Of a stretch of DNA of 64,000 bases, positions 25,823-34,805 are shown in pieces; the first letter of the stretch is position 1; each line of letters starts with the position of its first letter. The notes under the pieces are model-generated. The model was not told the DNA's origin, searched no databases, and saw only the letters and a list, made by a program, of their open reading frames with translations. A program made the position numbers and the translations under genes. The DNA is from DATKBT01 sp035546295 (GTDB taxonomy: Bacteria; Acidobacteriota; Thermoanaerobaculia; Multivoradales; Multivoraceae). The stretch covers positions 29,649-93,648 of the forward strand of contig DATKBT010000067.1 of the NCBI GenBank assembly GCA_035546295.1, in the 5' to 3' direction.

Positions 25823-28252
25823 ATGGCCAGGGCAAAGCTCACCGGCACCGACTACACCCCACCCGACCTGGTCGCCAAGGTCACCGGCCGGGCACGCTAC
25901 GCCGAGGACTTCCGCGCCGACGGCATGGTCTTCATGAAGCTCCTGCTCTCGCCGATGCCCCATGCGCACGTTCGCCGCATCGACAAGAGCAGGGCGCTCG
26001 CGATGGACGGCGTGCTCGCCGTCGTCACCGCCGAGGACCTGCCCGAGAGCGATCCGCTCAACGAGCCGCTGCTCGCCTCCGAAGCGCTGTACGAGGGCCA
26101 GCCGATCGCGGCCGTGGTCGCCGTCGACGAGGCGACCGCCGCCGACGCGGTCGAACGGCTCCAGGTCGACCTCGAGCCGCTCCCCTTCGCGCTCGACCCG
26201 ATCGAGAGCATCAAGCCCGGCGGCTCGAACGCGCGCACCGAGGGCAACACGATCGTGCGCAAGAGCACCGACGACGGCGTGCAGACGGTGGTCGAGAGGA
26301 TCGAGTGGCCGAACCAGCTCTTCCGTGACGCCGGCGAGGACGTGCTGCCGCTGGGCGAGCACCAGGACGAGTGGACGATCGGCGGGGACGTCGAGGCCGC
26401 GCTCGCCGCCTCCGAGCTGGTCATCGACGAGACCGCCTACCACCAGTCGCTCACCCACCATCCGCTCGAGCCGCGCTCGGCGATGGCCTACTGGCAGAAC
26501 GGCAAGTGCACGCTGCACTGCTCGACGCAGAGCTGCCAGCGGACGCACGGCGTCGCCGCAGCCGCGATCGGCATCGACCCGGCCGATCTGACCTTGATCT
26601 CCGAGTTCTGCGGCGGCGGCTTCGGCAGCAAGATCGTGGGCACGGTCAACATGGCACTGCCCGCGGTGCTCTCGAAGCAGGTGGGCCGTCCGGTCATGCA
26701 CCGCGTCTCGCGCTACGAGGAGAACTACTTCGGCCGCGCCCGCCCCGGCATGTACATCCGCACCCGGATCGGCTTCTCCAAGGAGGGCAAGGTCAAGGCC
26801 CTCGACATCTTCGCGATCCAGGACAACGGACCCTACGGCAGACAGGGTGACCTGGGTTCGGTCGGCGGCGTCGCCTCGCTCGCCTACCAGCCGGACTCGA
26901 TGCGCTTCCGCGCGGTCTCGATCCTCACCAACACCCCGCCGCGCGCTCCGCAGCGGGCGCCCGGAGGAGCGCCGATCAGCGCCATGCTCGAGCCGATCAT
27001 GGACCGCGCCGCCAAGCAGCTCGGGCTCGACCGCATTGCGATCCGCAAGCTCAACGCTCCCCGCGAAGGCGCCAAGTTCGGCGGCGACCTCAGTCGCAAC
27101 GTCACCACCGCCTACACCCACGAGGCGATGGACCAGCTCGCCGCGCTGGTCGACTGGGCCGACGCCGATCGCCGCGGCGGAACGCGCAGCGGCAGCAAAG
27201 CGATCGGCACCGGCTTCGCGCTGGCGCCCTACACTGCAGGCGCCAGCGGCTTCGACGGGCTGATGGTGATCCGGCCCGACGGCAAGCTCGAGATCCACTC
27301 GGGCGTCGGCAATCTCGGCACCCATTCGTTCTCGGACACCTCGCGGGTCGCCTGCGACGTGCTGGGGCTGCCGTGGGAGGAGGTCGAGATCGTCTGGGGC
27401 GACACCTCGAAGCACCTGCCGTGGACCACCGTGTCGGCGGGCAGCATGACCACCCATTCGATGAGCCGGGCGGCGCACGCCGCGGCGACCGACCTGATGC
27501 AGAAGCTCCAGGAGATCGCGGCCCGCGACCTCGGCGGCTCGCCGGAACAGTACGAGGTCGACGGCGGCCGCGTGTTCCGCCGCGGCAGCGCTTCGGGCGG
27601 CCTCACCTTCGCCCAGGCGGCGAAGCGGGCCATCGAGCTCGGCGGCAAGTACGACGGTCACGAGCTCAGCGAGAACCTGCACGCCGCGACCAAGGTCGCG
27701 GCGGCCGCGATGGCCGGTCAGGGCCTGCTCGGCGCGGCCAAAGACGAGTACCCGAGGAACGGCGACGTCTACACCTTCGTCGTCGGCTTCGCCGAGGTCG
27801 AGGTCGACCTCGAGACCGGGTTCCTCGACATCAAGCGCTACGCGGCCGTCACCGACTGCGGCACGGTGATGAATCCGCGCAGCCTGGGGGCGCAGCTGCA
27901 CGGCGGCGGCATCCAGGGCTTCGGCCTGGCGGCCTCCCAGAAGTGGGTGTACGACCCCCGCTGGGGGATCCCGTTCGCCCACCGCTTCTACACCGCGCGG
28001 CCGCCCTCGATCCTCGACGTGCCGCTCGAGATGCAGTGGGGGGCGGTCGACAAACCCGACCCCAACAACCCGGTGGGCTCCAAGGGGGTCGGCGAGCCGC
28101 CGCTGTGCGCGGGCGCCGCGGCGCTCCTGTGCGCCATCCAGAACGCGGTCGGCGAGGTCGACCTGCGCCGGTTGCCGATCATGACCGACAACCTCCTCAC
28201 CGCCATCGAAGGGCTCGACCCCGAGGTCCCGGTGCTGACCACGCACACCTGA
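25823..28252 (+). CDS. Molybdenum hydroxylase, molybdopterin-binding catalytic subunit
   Basis: 809 residues, starting four bases after the FeS subunit stop. The xanthine oxidase fold is recognisable throughout: KVTGRARYAEDF at the start, FCGGGFGSKI and the following pterin-binding loops, RAPQRAPGGAPI in the middle, and GSKGVGEPPLCAGAAALLCA near the end, where the Glu of GVGEPP is the invariant catalytic base. It hydroxylates or oxidises an aldehyde, purine or N-heterocycle using water; the substrate is not readable. It has no signal of its own, consistent with co-export on the small subunit. Confidence 0.95.
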   Translation: MARAKLTGTDYTPPDLVAKVTGRARYAEDFRADGMVFMKLLLSPMPHAHVRRIDKSRALAMDGVLAVVTAEDLPESDPLNEPLLASEALYEGQPIAAVVAVDEATAADAVERLQVDLEPLPFALDPIESIKPGGSNARTEGNTIVRKSTDDGVQTVVERIEWPNQLFRDAGEDVLPLGEHQDEWTIGGDVEAALAASELVIDETAYHQSLTHHPLEPRSAMAYWQNGKCTLHCSTQSCQRTHGVAAAAIGIDPADLTLISEFCGGGFGSKIVGTVNMALPAVLSKQVGRPVMHRVSRYEENYFGRARPGMYIRTRIGFSKEGKVKALDIFAIQDNGPYGRQGDLGSVGGVASLAYQPDSMRFRAVSILTNTPPRAPQRAPGGAPISAMLEPIMDRAAKQLGLDRIAIRKLNAPREGAKFGGDLSRNVTTAYTHEAMDQLAALVDWADADRRGGTRSGSKAIGTGFALAPYTAGASGFDGLMVIRPDGKLEIHSGVGNLGTHSFSDTSRVACDVLGLPWEEVEIVWGDTSKHLPWTTVSAGSMTTHSMSRAAHAAATDLMQKLQEIAARDLGGSPEQYEVDGGRVFRRGSASGGLTFAQAAKRAIELGGKYDGHELSENLHAATKVAAAAMAGQGLLGAAKDEYPRNGDVYTFVVGFAEVEVDLETGFLDIKRYAAVTDCGTVMNPRSLGAQLHGGGIQGFGLAASQKWVYDPRWGIPFAHRFYTARPPSILDVPLEMQWGAVDKPDPNNPVGSKGVGEPPLCAGAAALLCAIQNAVGEVDLRRLPIMTDNLLTAIEGLDPEVPVLTTHT

Positions 28253-28267
28253 TCGGTCGAAGGAGAC

Positions 28268-29311
28268 ATGAACATGGCGATCATCCACGACATGATGCCG
28301 GCGTTCGAGCTCTACCAGCCGAGCGACCTCGACGGCGCCGTCCAGCTCCTCGACCGGCACGGCGACGACGCCTGGGCGCTCGCCGGCGGCCTCGACACGA
28401 TGGACTGGTTCAAGGACCGGGTGAAGCGGCCCAAGGTCGTCGTCGACCTCAACGGGATCCCGGAGCTCAAGGGGGTCCGCGAGGGAGCCGACGGCGGGCT
28501 CGAGATCGGTGCTCTGACCTCGCTCACCGACGTCGTCTCGTCACCGCAGGTGCGTGAGAAGTTCCCGATGCTGGCGGAGGCGGCGGCGACCGTTGCCACC
28601 CCCCAGATCCGCAACCAGGGGACCCTCGGCGGCAACCTCTGCCAGGACACCCGCTGCTGGTACTACCGGGGCGGCTGGCCCTGCTACCGAGCGGGCGGCA
28701 ACATCTGCTACGCCGACACGTCGAGCTCGATGAACCGCGAGCATTGCATCTTCGGCGCCAGCCGCTGCGTCGCGGTCAGCCCATCGGACACCGCTACCGC
28801 CCTCCTCGCGCTCGACGCCAGCATGGTGATCGCGGGTCCGCGCGGCGAGCGCGTCGTCCCGGCCGAGGAGTTCTTCCTCGGTCCCGGCATCGACATCACT
28901 CGCATGACCGTGCTCCAGCCCAACGAGGTGCTCGTCGCGGTGCGCATCCCGGCCACCTTCGCGGGCGCGCGCACCTACTTCGAGAAGGCGCGCGACCGCC
29001 AGTCCTGGGACTTCGCGCTGGCCAGCGTCGCCTCGGCGTTCCGCATGAACGGCGACACGATCGCGGAGGCCCGCATCGCGCTCGGCGCGGTGGCGCCGAC
29101 GCCGCTGCGCGCCAAGAAGGCCGAGGCCGCGCTGCGCGGCCAGCGGATCAGCTCTCAGGTCGCCGACGCTGCCGGCAACGCCGCGGTCGAGGGCGCGCGC
29201 CCGCTGCGCCACAACGGCTACAAGGTGCCCCTGATGCGCAACCTGGTGAGACGCGCGGTGCGCGGCGGCCCGCTCGCGGGCGAGGGCCAGGACGCGGCGG
29301 CGGGAGGCTGA
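28268..29311 (+). CDS. Molybdenum hydroxylase, FAD subunit with extra cysteine cluster
   Basis: 347 residues. The CoxM/FAD-binding domain is shown by WALAGGLDTMDWFK and by ATPQIRNQGTLGGNLCQ. Directly after that loop is a cysteine-rich insertion (residues about 125-170) with six cysteines, including CWYYRGGWPCYRAGGNICYA. In 4-hydroxybenzoyl-CoA reductase the beta subunit has an insertion at this point that carries an additional [4Fe-4S] cluster, so this subunit probably does too. It would relay electrons to the cytochrome b encoded two bases downstream. Confidence 0.92.
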   Translation: MNMAIIHDMMPAFELYQPSDLDGAVQLLDRHGDDAWALAGGLDTMDWFKDRVKRPKVVVDLNGIPELKGVREGADGGLEIGALTSLTDVVSSPQVREKFPMLAEAAATVATPQIRNQGTLGGNLCQDTRCWYYRGGWPCYRAGGNICYADTSSSMNREHCIFGASRCVAVSPSDTATALLALDASMVIAGPRGERVVPAEEFFLGPGIDITRMTVLQPNEVLVAVRIPATFAGARTYFEKARDRQSWDFALASVASAFRMNGDTIAEARIALGAVAPTPLRAKKAEAALRGQRISSQVADAAGNAAVEGARPLRHNGYKVPLMRNLVRRAVRGGPLAGEGQDAAAGG

Positions 29312-29312
29312 G

Positions 29313-30167
29313 ATGGAGCTGTTCCAGAGGGCGAGCAACCCCTGGGGGCAGGAGATCCTGACCCACATCGATTGGAGCCTGTTCTGGTGGGCGCTGGGCG
29401 TCGGCGTCGTCTTCGCGGCGATCCACCTCTTCCTGCGCCGGCGGCTGCGCGCCTCCGAGCCCGCCGTCGTCGCCGGCGATCATGGCGGAACCGTGGTCCG
29501 GCACACCGGCGCGGCGCGCATGTTCCACTGGGTCATGGCGCTCTCCATGCTGGTCCTGCTGGTCACGGGGTTCCTGCCCCAGGTCGGCGTCCAGTTCCCG
29601 TGGCTCACCCTGCACTGGGTCTTCGGATTCCTGCTGATCGCCTCGATCCTCTTCCACATCGTCCACGCCACCTTCTTCCAGAGCCTGCGCAACATCTGGA
29701 TCAGCTTCGGCGACCTGCGCGAGTGGCTCCAAGAGGTGCGGCACTCGATGGGCAGGGGGCCGGGCCCAGCGCGCAAGCCCGGCAAGTACCCGGTCGACCA
29801 CAAGCTCTACCACCACGCCGTCACGCTGTCGGGTTTCGTCGCGATGATCACGGGCGTCCTGATGATGTTCAGGATCGACAGCCCGATCTGGCCGCGCGAC
29901 CCGTACCGCTTCAGCGACTCCACGTGGGGCGTGATCTACGTGCTCCACGGGCTCGGCGGAGTGGTGCTGGTGACCCTCACCTTCGCCCACATCTACTTCG
30001 CCATCCTCCCCGAGAAGCGCTGGATCACCTGGTCCATGATCCACGGCAAGATCCCGCGCAAGAACTACTTGGCCTACCACGATCCCGAGCGGTGGCCGAG
30101 CGAGGAGGGGCCCAAGGAGGAGGCGCCGGCGGCCGCCGCCCAGCCGGCGAAGGCGCAGGGCGGTTAG
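29313..30167 (+). CDS. Di-haem cytochrome b subunit, FdnI/b561-like
   Basis: 284 residues. A first helix near 24-41 is followed by four core helices with paired histidines: FHWVMALSMLVLLVTGF, LHWVFGFLLIASILFHIVHATFF, LYHHAVTLSGFVAMITGVLMM and VLHGLGGVVLVTLTFAHIYF. This is the formate-dehydrogenase-gamma/cytochrome b561 type that takes electrons from a periplasmic enzyme to the quinone pool. It starts two bases after the FAD subunit, so it is the membrane anchor and quinone link of the molybdenum hydroxylase. The C terminus is a Pro/Ala-rich tail. Confidence 0.9.
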   Translation: MELFQRASNPWGQEILTHIDWSLFWWALGVGVVFAAIHLFLRRRLRASEPAVVAGDHGGTVVRHTGAARMFHWVMALSMLVLLVTGFLPQVGVQFPWLTLHWVFGFLLIASILFHIVHATFFQSLRNIWISFGDLREWLQEVRHSMGRGPGPARKPGKYPVDHKLYHHAVTLSGFVAMITGVLMMFRIDSPIWPRDPYRFSDSTWGVIYVLHGLGGVVLVTLTFAHIYFAILPEKRWITWSMIHGKIPRKNYLAYHDPERWPSEEGPKEEAPAAAAQPAKAQGG

Positions 30168-30190
30168 ACGCCTCTCCGGCGAAGGGTTCG

Positions 30191-30679
30191 ATGGCCGAGG
30201 ACGAGCAACGCGACGAGCTCGCGCGCCAGCAACGCGATGCGGTCGCGCACCGGCAACGCAATGCGCTCGCGCACTCGATCGACGTGCTCGAGGAGAGCTA
30301 CGAGCTGTTCCTCGCCTACGCTGCCCAGGGTTCTCCCGGCACCGGCGCCGGCACCGGAGACGGCCGGGCGCGGGCGGCGCTCGAGCGCTCGTGCGACGCG
30401 CTCGAAGGCCTCGCCGGGGGCTTCGCCCACCACCTCGAGCAGTGCGGTCTGGCGGAACGACACCGAGACTTCCTCGCCGTCCTCGAGCGCGACGCAGCGG
30501 CGGCGCGAGCGGTGATCGAGCTGGTGCGCGCACAGAGCCGGATCAGCTCTCAGCTCATCGACAACCTCAACGCCTCCCTCCACCTGCGCACGCTGCTCAC
30601 CGACCTGTTCCTGATCGACCAGATCCTGCAGCTCACCGAGGCGGCGCGGGAGTCGGAGGGCGCAGTCGAGCGCTCCTGA
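30191..30679 (+). CDS. Hypothetical helical protein at the end of the molybdenum operon
   Basis: 162 residues from ATG 30191, with GAAGGG just upstream. It is almost entirely helical and soluble, with a short internal repeat near the start (QQRDAVAHRQRNALAH). Only one or two cysteines and no known motif are seen. It follows the cytochrome b gene by 23 bp, so it belongs to the same operon. A maturation or chaperone role, as in TorD-like proteins, would fit the position but is not shown by the sequence. Confidence 0.6.
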   Translation: MAEDEQRDELARQQRDAVAHRQRNALAHSIDVLEESYELFLAYAAQGSPGTGAGTGDGRARAALERSCDALEGLAGGFAHHLEQCGLAERHRDFLAVLERDAAAARAVIELVRAQSRISSQLIDNLNASLHLRTLLTDLFLIDQILQLTEAARESEGAVERS

Positions 30680-30793
30680 GCGACGCCGGTCGATCGGGCG
30701 ACACCTCAATCGCGCAAGGCGAGCGCGACCAGCGCCTGGGGCTCCCCCGGCTCCGACACCGCCACCACGACGTGCGACCTCTACCACGCCGCG

Positions 30794-31099
30794 ATGATCC
30801 TCCAGCACGGCGACAGCGCCGAGGACGTGCTGCTGGCGCACATCCTGGCGACCGCGGCGGGCTTCCAGGGGCACGAGAACGGGCGCTGGCTGAGCGCCGC
30901 CGCGCTCGACCGCTACCTCCACCGCACCGACCAGCCGCAGCGCTTTGGCACCCAGTACGTCAAGGACAGCGTCGACGAGCCGTGGAGCCAGGGCGCGTAC
31001 GAGCGCTGGCTGCCCGACTCGCTGCGGGAGCTCTACGGCGTGGAGCCCCTCGCCGAGCAGAAGCAGCGGGTCGAGGAGATGAACAGCGGGGGCCGGTAG
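30794..31099 (+). CDS. Short conserved-looking ORF, possibly 5'-truncated
   Basis: 101 residues from ATG 30794. The reading frame continues upstream without a start codon to 30680 and is the same frame as the preceding gene, where YHAAMILQHGDSAEDVLLAHILA reads as a continuous helix across the chosen start. HIL, WLSAAALDRYL and QRFGTQY give it a compositional look of a real protein. The true start may be a rare codon, or the N-terminal part has been lost. I cannot name the family. Confidence 0.45.
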   Translation: MILQHGDSAEDVLLAHILATAAGFQGHENGRWLSAAALDRYLHRTDQPQRFGTQYVKDSVDEPWSQGAYERWLPDSLRELYGVEPLAEQKQRVEEMNSGGR

Positions 31100-31127
31100 C
31101 GTGCAGGCGACGATGTCGATCGGTTAG

Positions 31128-31161
31128 CCTGGACGATTCAGTGCGCCACGAAGAGTCCAGG
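31128..31161. repeat. Inverted repeat before the Uma2 gene
   Basis: CCTGGAC and GTCCAGG (7-bp arms, 20-bp loop) lie between the short ORF and the Uma2 gene. It could fold in RNA downstream of the short ORF or serve as an operator. Confidence 0.3.
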
Positions 31162-31162
31162 T

Positions 31163-31168
31163 TAGGAT
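31163..31168 (+). promoter_or_regulatory. Candidate -10 hexamer for a leaderless Uma2 transcript
   Basis: TAGGAT ends six bases before the GTG start at 31175, which has no ribosome-binding site. This is the same geometry as at 5379 and 10852. Confidence 0.35.
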
Positions 31169-31174
31169 GACGCG

Positions 31175-31744
31175 GTGTCGATCGCCGGACCCCGCCACCA
31201 CTACACCTTCGCCGAGTACCTCGATCTCGAGGAGGTCGCGCGCGTCCGCCACGAGTTCTACGACGGCGAGATCTACGCGATGGCGGGCGGCACGCCGGAG
31301 CACGCTGCGATGGCGGCCACGATCACCGCGGCGCTCGCCGGTCAGCTCACCTCGACTCGGTGCCGCGTCTACAGCTCGGATCTGCGGGTACGCGTCCTCG
31401 CCACGGGTCTCGCCACCTACCCCGACGTCACGGTGATCTGCGGACCATCCGAGCGGGATCCGGAGAGCGCCACGCACGTGACGAACCCGGCGGTCGTCGT
31501 CGAGGTGCTGAGCAGAGGCACCGCCGACTACGACCGCGGAGAGAAGCTCGAGCACTACCGGCGGATCGCGTCGCTCGAGGCCATCGTGTTGGTCGATCAC
31601 GGCGCTCCGCGAATCGACCTGTGGACGCGGGAGGGGAGCGCGTGGCGCACGAGGACCTTCGGCGAGGGCGAGCAGCTGGCGCTCGACACGATCGGCTGCA
31701 CGCTCGCAGTCGACGAGGTGTGGGCTGCGGCGCGGGAGGCTTGA
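31175..31744 (+). CDS. Uma2-family PD-(D/E)XK putative endonuclease (DUF820)
   Basis: 189 residues from GTG 31175. It has the Uma2 order of motifs: FAEYLDLEEV, RHEFYDGEIYAMAGGTPEHA, then the nuclease core with Asp in YPDVTVIC and Glu in VVVEVLS, and LEAIVLVD. These proteins have a restriction-enzyme-like fold, occur in many copies in some phyla (especially cyanobacteria), and their biological role is unclear; some are linked to mobile DNA. It stands alone. Confidence 0.88.
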   Translation: MSIAGPRHHYTFAEYLDLEEVARVRHEFYDGEIYAMAGGTPEHAAMAATITAALAGQLTSTRCRVYSSDLRVRVLATGLATYPDVTVICGPSERDPESATHVTNPAVVVEVLSRGTADYDRGEKLEHYRRIASLEAIVLVDHGAPRIDLWTREGSAWRTRTFGEGEQLALDTIGCTLAVDEVWAAAREA

Positions 31745-31811
31745 GGTCGAGCCGCCGGTCGTCCGCGCCGTCGACTCCTGACCGTCGACCTGGAGTGGAG
31801 GGCTCGCGTCG

Positions 31812-33863
31812 TTGAACGAGCGACCGGATACCGGCATGGCGAGCAGGTTCCCGCCGGCTCACGGCGGGTCGGCGAATCGCTCGAGCCCGACCGCCGCCGA
31901 CCAGCGCGGAGTGGACGCTGGGGAGGCCGGCTTCGTTGGACAGGGCTCCACGAACGCCTGCCCCGGCTCCGGCTGCCAACCGAGGAGAGCGCCCCGAGAT
32001 CGCCTCGCAGCCAGGATCGCGCCGCTCGCGGCGCTGCTCGTGACGGCAGCCTGCTACCTGCCCTTCCTGGGCAAGGGATTCGTCAGCGAGGACTGGCTGC
32101 TGATCCGGCTCCACCGCGAATCGCCCCCCTGGGAGGATCTCGTGTCGACCGTCACGGGGCCGTGGCTGGGGATGCACGTGTTCCAGTTCTACCGGCCGGT
32201 CGCGGCGCTCCTGTTCGGTGCGGAGGCGAGCCTGTTCGGAGCCTGGAGCCCGGGCTACAACGCCGTTCACGTGATCGCTCACCTGCTCACGACCGCGTTC
32301 GCGATGTCGCTGATCTGGCGACTGCTGAGGGGATCCCCGTCGGCGGACGCTGCCGGGCGATCGAGCCGGAGCGCCGCGCTGGCCACGACCGGGATCGCGG
32401 GTCTGTTCTTCGGGCTCTACCCCCTGGCCCCGAACGCGGTGCTCTTTGCCGCCAGCTTCGCCACCCTCTTCGGCGCGCTCGCCACGCTCGGCTCCGCCGT
32501 GCTCTACGTCCGGTGGCGTCAGGTGGCAGGGACCGGACCGGCGCGCTGGGCCGGGCGCCCGAGGCTCCTGGTCGGCTCGATCGTGCTCTACGCCGTCGCA
32601 CTCGGGTGCTACGAGAGCTCGTTCGCCCTCCCCGCCTGGCTCGCCCTCTACGAGCTGCCTCGGCTCGGCTCTCGAGCCGGCAGACGTTCGGCGATCGTGG
32701 CCCTCCTGCCGTTCGCCACCCTCGCGGGGGCGTACCTCGCCTTGCGCAACTCCATCTTCGACGAGGTGCTCGGCGGCTATCCGGACATCGCCGCCCAGTT
32801 CCGGCGTGCGGACTTCACGATCGTCGCGTCGGCTCTCCGGAGCCTGGCTCGGGTCGCCTCCCCCTGGTTCGGCGCGGCCGGGGGCAGGGCCTGGGAGGGC
32901 GTCGCGGCCGTCGTTGTGATCGCCGCGCTGGCTCTCTGGCTGGCGACCGCAGCGCGAGCGCATCGCCTCCGGCTGCTGGGGCTGTTCGGCCTCGGACTCT
33001 GGTGGGCGTTGTTGTTCCAGGCGCCGTTCTCGTTTCGCCGGGTGAGCCCCGCCGAGGGACGCTTCTGGTACCTGGCCGCCGCCGGAGCCGCGATGTCGCT
33101 GGCGGCTCTCATGCTGCGCGTGACACTGGCGAGGAGAGGCCGCGCCGTTCAGCTCACCCTGGTCGTCGTCTGCCTGGTCCTGCTGCTCGGACGCAACGCC
33201 GTCCTCCTCCGGCAGCATCTGAATTGGATGGATCGCGCAGCCGACACCGCGGCACGGATCGCCGACGCGATCTTCACGGTCGCGTCGGAACGCGGCGATC
33301 CCGTGTTCATCGCCGGGTACCCGCTCTACGTGCAGTCGTCGGCCGGGCTCAACCTGGCCCAGATCTACCACTACGGCCTGCGCTCGTCGGTCGGTCCTCC
33401 GTTCCGCGCCGAGGCCGTCGACGCCTACCCGCTGCCGGCCGCCGGGCGGGCCGACCCGCGCCGGCTGACTCTCGCGCAACCCGTCTACCGCTGGCTCGCT
33501 GGCGAGGGGCGCCTCGAGCGCTGGAGTGCCGATCCGTCGAGACTGCCGGACCTGCTGGAGCTCGAGGGACCGCCCGATGGCGCCGCGATCCTCCCCGAGG
33601 ATCCCTCGGCGCTCACCGTCCACGTCGCGGCGCCGGCCGGCGCCCGAGCGAGGGTGGTGGTGGTGGCGACCGGGAACGCGTCGGTGGAGCCCATCCGCGT
33701 CGGCGACCAGAGATCGGTCGAGCTCCCAGGCGAGTTCCTGCGCTTCTGGGAGCGCCTCTCGCCTGGACCCCAGTACTGGTGGATCGAAGTCCTCGCCGCC
33801 GACGGCACGGTTCGCGCGCAGAGCGCTCCCCGCCGGCTCGAGGTCCTGCCGCCGGCGGCGTAG
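31812..33863 (+). CDS. Polytopic membrane protein, glycosyltransferase-like
   Basis: 683 residues from TTG 31812; ATG 31836 is a good alternative. After about 70 polar residues there are some ten to twelve hydrophobic segments up to about residue 460, followed by a soluble domain. The first loop has GKGFVSEDWLLIRLHRES, an acidic loop resembling the one in GT-C glycosyltransferases and related hypothetical proteins. The function is not certain: sugar transfer to a lipid-linked acceptor is the most likely guess. It ends eight bases from the convergent FHA gene. Confidence 0.7.
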   Translation: MNERPDTGMASRFPPAHGGSANRSSPTAADQRGVDAGEAGFVGQGSTNACPGSGCQPRRAPRDRLAARIAPLAALLVTAACYLPFLGKGFVSEDWLLIRLHRESPPWEDLVSTVTGPWLGMHVFQFYRPVAALLFGAEASLFGAWSPGYNAVHVIAHLLTTAFAMSLIWRLLRGSPSADAAGRSSRSAALATTGIAGLFFGLYPLAPNAVLFAASFATLFGALATLGSAVLYVRWRQVAGTGPARWAGRPRLLVGSIVLYAVALGCYESSFALPAWLALYELPRLGSRAGRRSAIVALLPFATLAGAYLALRNSIFDEVLGGYPDIAAQFRRADFTIVASALRSLARVASPWFGAAGGRAWEGVAAVVVIAALALWLATAARAHRLRLLGLFGLGLWWALLFQAPFSFRRVSPAEGRFWYLAAAGAAMSLAALMLRVTLARRGRAVQLTLVVVCLVLLLGRNAVLLRQHLNWMDRAADTAARIADAIFTVASERGDPVFIAGYPLYVQSSAGLNLAQIYHYGLRSSVGPPFRAEAVDAYPLPAAGRADPRRLTLAQPVYRWLAGEGRLERWSADPSRLPDLLELEGPPDGAAILPEDPSALTVHVAAPAGARARVVVVATGNASVEPIRVGDQRSVELPGEFLRFWERLSPGPQYWWIEVLAADGTVRAQSAPRRLEVLPPAA

Positions 33864-33871
33864 ACGCCGCC

Positions 33872-34753
33872 TCAGCCGGCCTCGTCGTCGGCGGCTTGCT
33901 CCCGGCGAGCCTCGTCCCCGGCGCGCTCGAGCAGTCCGCAGCGCAGAACCGTCCGCCCCAGGTAGATCTCGTCGCCGTCCTTGAGCCGCACTCCGCGCCG
34001 GTCGCGGCTCGAGACGTCGATCGGCCGCCCGTCTCTGAAGATCCTCGTGCCGTAGGCGCTGCGCTCGTCGGAGAGCCAGTAGCCGCGGGGGCTCTCGCGA
34101 TACAGGATGCGGGCGTGCTCGCGCGAGACCGTCTGGTTGTCCTCGCCCTCGTCGAGAAAGGCGACGTGGTTGCGACGCTTGATCCGCCCATGCCGGTCGA
34201 GCACGTCGCGCAGCCGGCCGATCAGGACGCGGTCCTGGTCCAACCGGTAGACGTCCTCCTCGGCGGCGCCGCGCTGGATCTCGAGCACCAGCGTCGGACG
34301 GGTCGAGGGCGCCGGCGCCCGCTCGGCGGCGCCGGGGTCGGCGCGCTCGAGACGGATCGCATGGTACGGGCCCTCCGGCTGCGCCGGCTCGTCGAGCACG
34401 CCGACCACCACGTCGAGGTGCGTCGGCACGCAGCGCGACTCGGCGAGTCGAGCCTCGATGCGCTCCCGCAGCTCCTCTCCCCACCCCGCGTCGAGCGCCG
34501 CGGCACCGATCGCGCGCTCCTCGTCGCTGGTGAAGCGCAGGTCGACCTCGATGCGGTGGTAGGGAAAGACGCGCCGCCCCGAACCGATCTCGGCGACGTG
34601 CGCGCACACGTCGTCGACGATCGAGCGCTGGATCTCGAGCAGCGAGCTCCCCTTGCGCCACGGACCGATGACGCGGTCCTTGAGCTCTTTGAGGCCGCCC
34701 ACCAGCTTCTTGGCTCGCTCCTCCATCGATGCTTCCCCCGAGCTCGGACTCAT
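33872..34753 (-). CDS. FHA-domain protein 2 (DUF3662-like N terminus)
   Basis: 293 residues from ATG 34753, which has AGGAGG seven bases upstream; ATG 34726 is an alternative. The N-terminal part resembles the DUF3662 region of mycobacterial FhaA (LVGGLKELKDRVIGPWRKGSSLLEIQRSIVDDV). The C-terminal FHA domain has the phosphothreonine-binding signature: LIGR, then TVSREHARILYRE and YGTRIFRDG. It would bind phosphorylated kinase or substrates. It is the last gene of the kinase/wall-synthesis block, separated from the FtsW-PBP fusion by 52 bp. Confidence 0.88.
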   Translation of the reverse strand: MSPSSGEASMEERAKKLVGGLKELKDRVIGPWRKGSSLLEIQRSIVDDVCAHVAEIGSGRRVFPYHRIEVDLRFTSDEERAIGAAALDAGWGEELRERIEARLAESRCVPTHLDVVVGVLDEPAQPEGPYHAIRLERADPGAAERAPAPSTRPTLVLEIQRGAAEEDVYRLDQDRVLIGRLRDVLDRHGRIKRRNHVAFLDEGEDNQTVSREHARILYRESPRGYWLSDERSAYGTRIFRDGRPIDVSSRDRRGVRLKDGDEIYLGRTVLRCGLLERAGDEARREQAADDEAG

Positions 34754-34805
34754 CTCGGCCCTCCTCCGACTCCCGAAGCCCCGATCCCCGAGAGTGGAGC
34801 GGACC

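Noticed and set aside
25500..28360. Long minus-strand open frame opposite the molybdenum subunit
   Set aside because: Fully antisense to a well-recognised enzyme and rich in repeated Arg/Gly/Val; not a gene.
31428..34661. Long minus-strand open frame opposite the Uma2 and membrane protein genes
   Set aside because: It is a GC-rich shadow; the plus-strand proteins have recognisable motifs and membrane helices.
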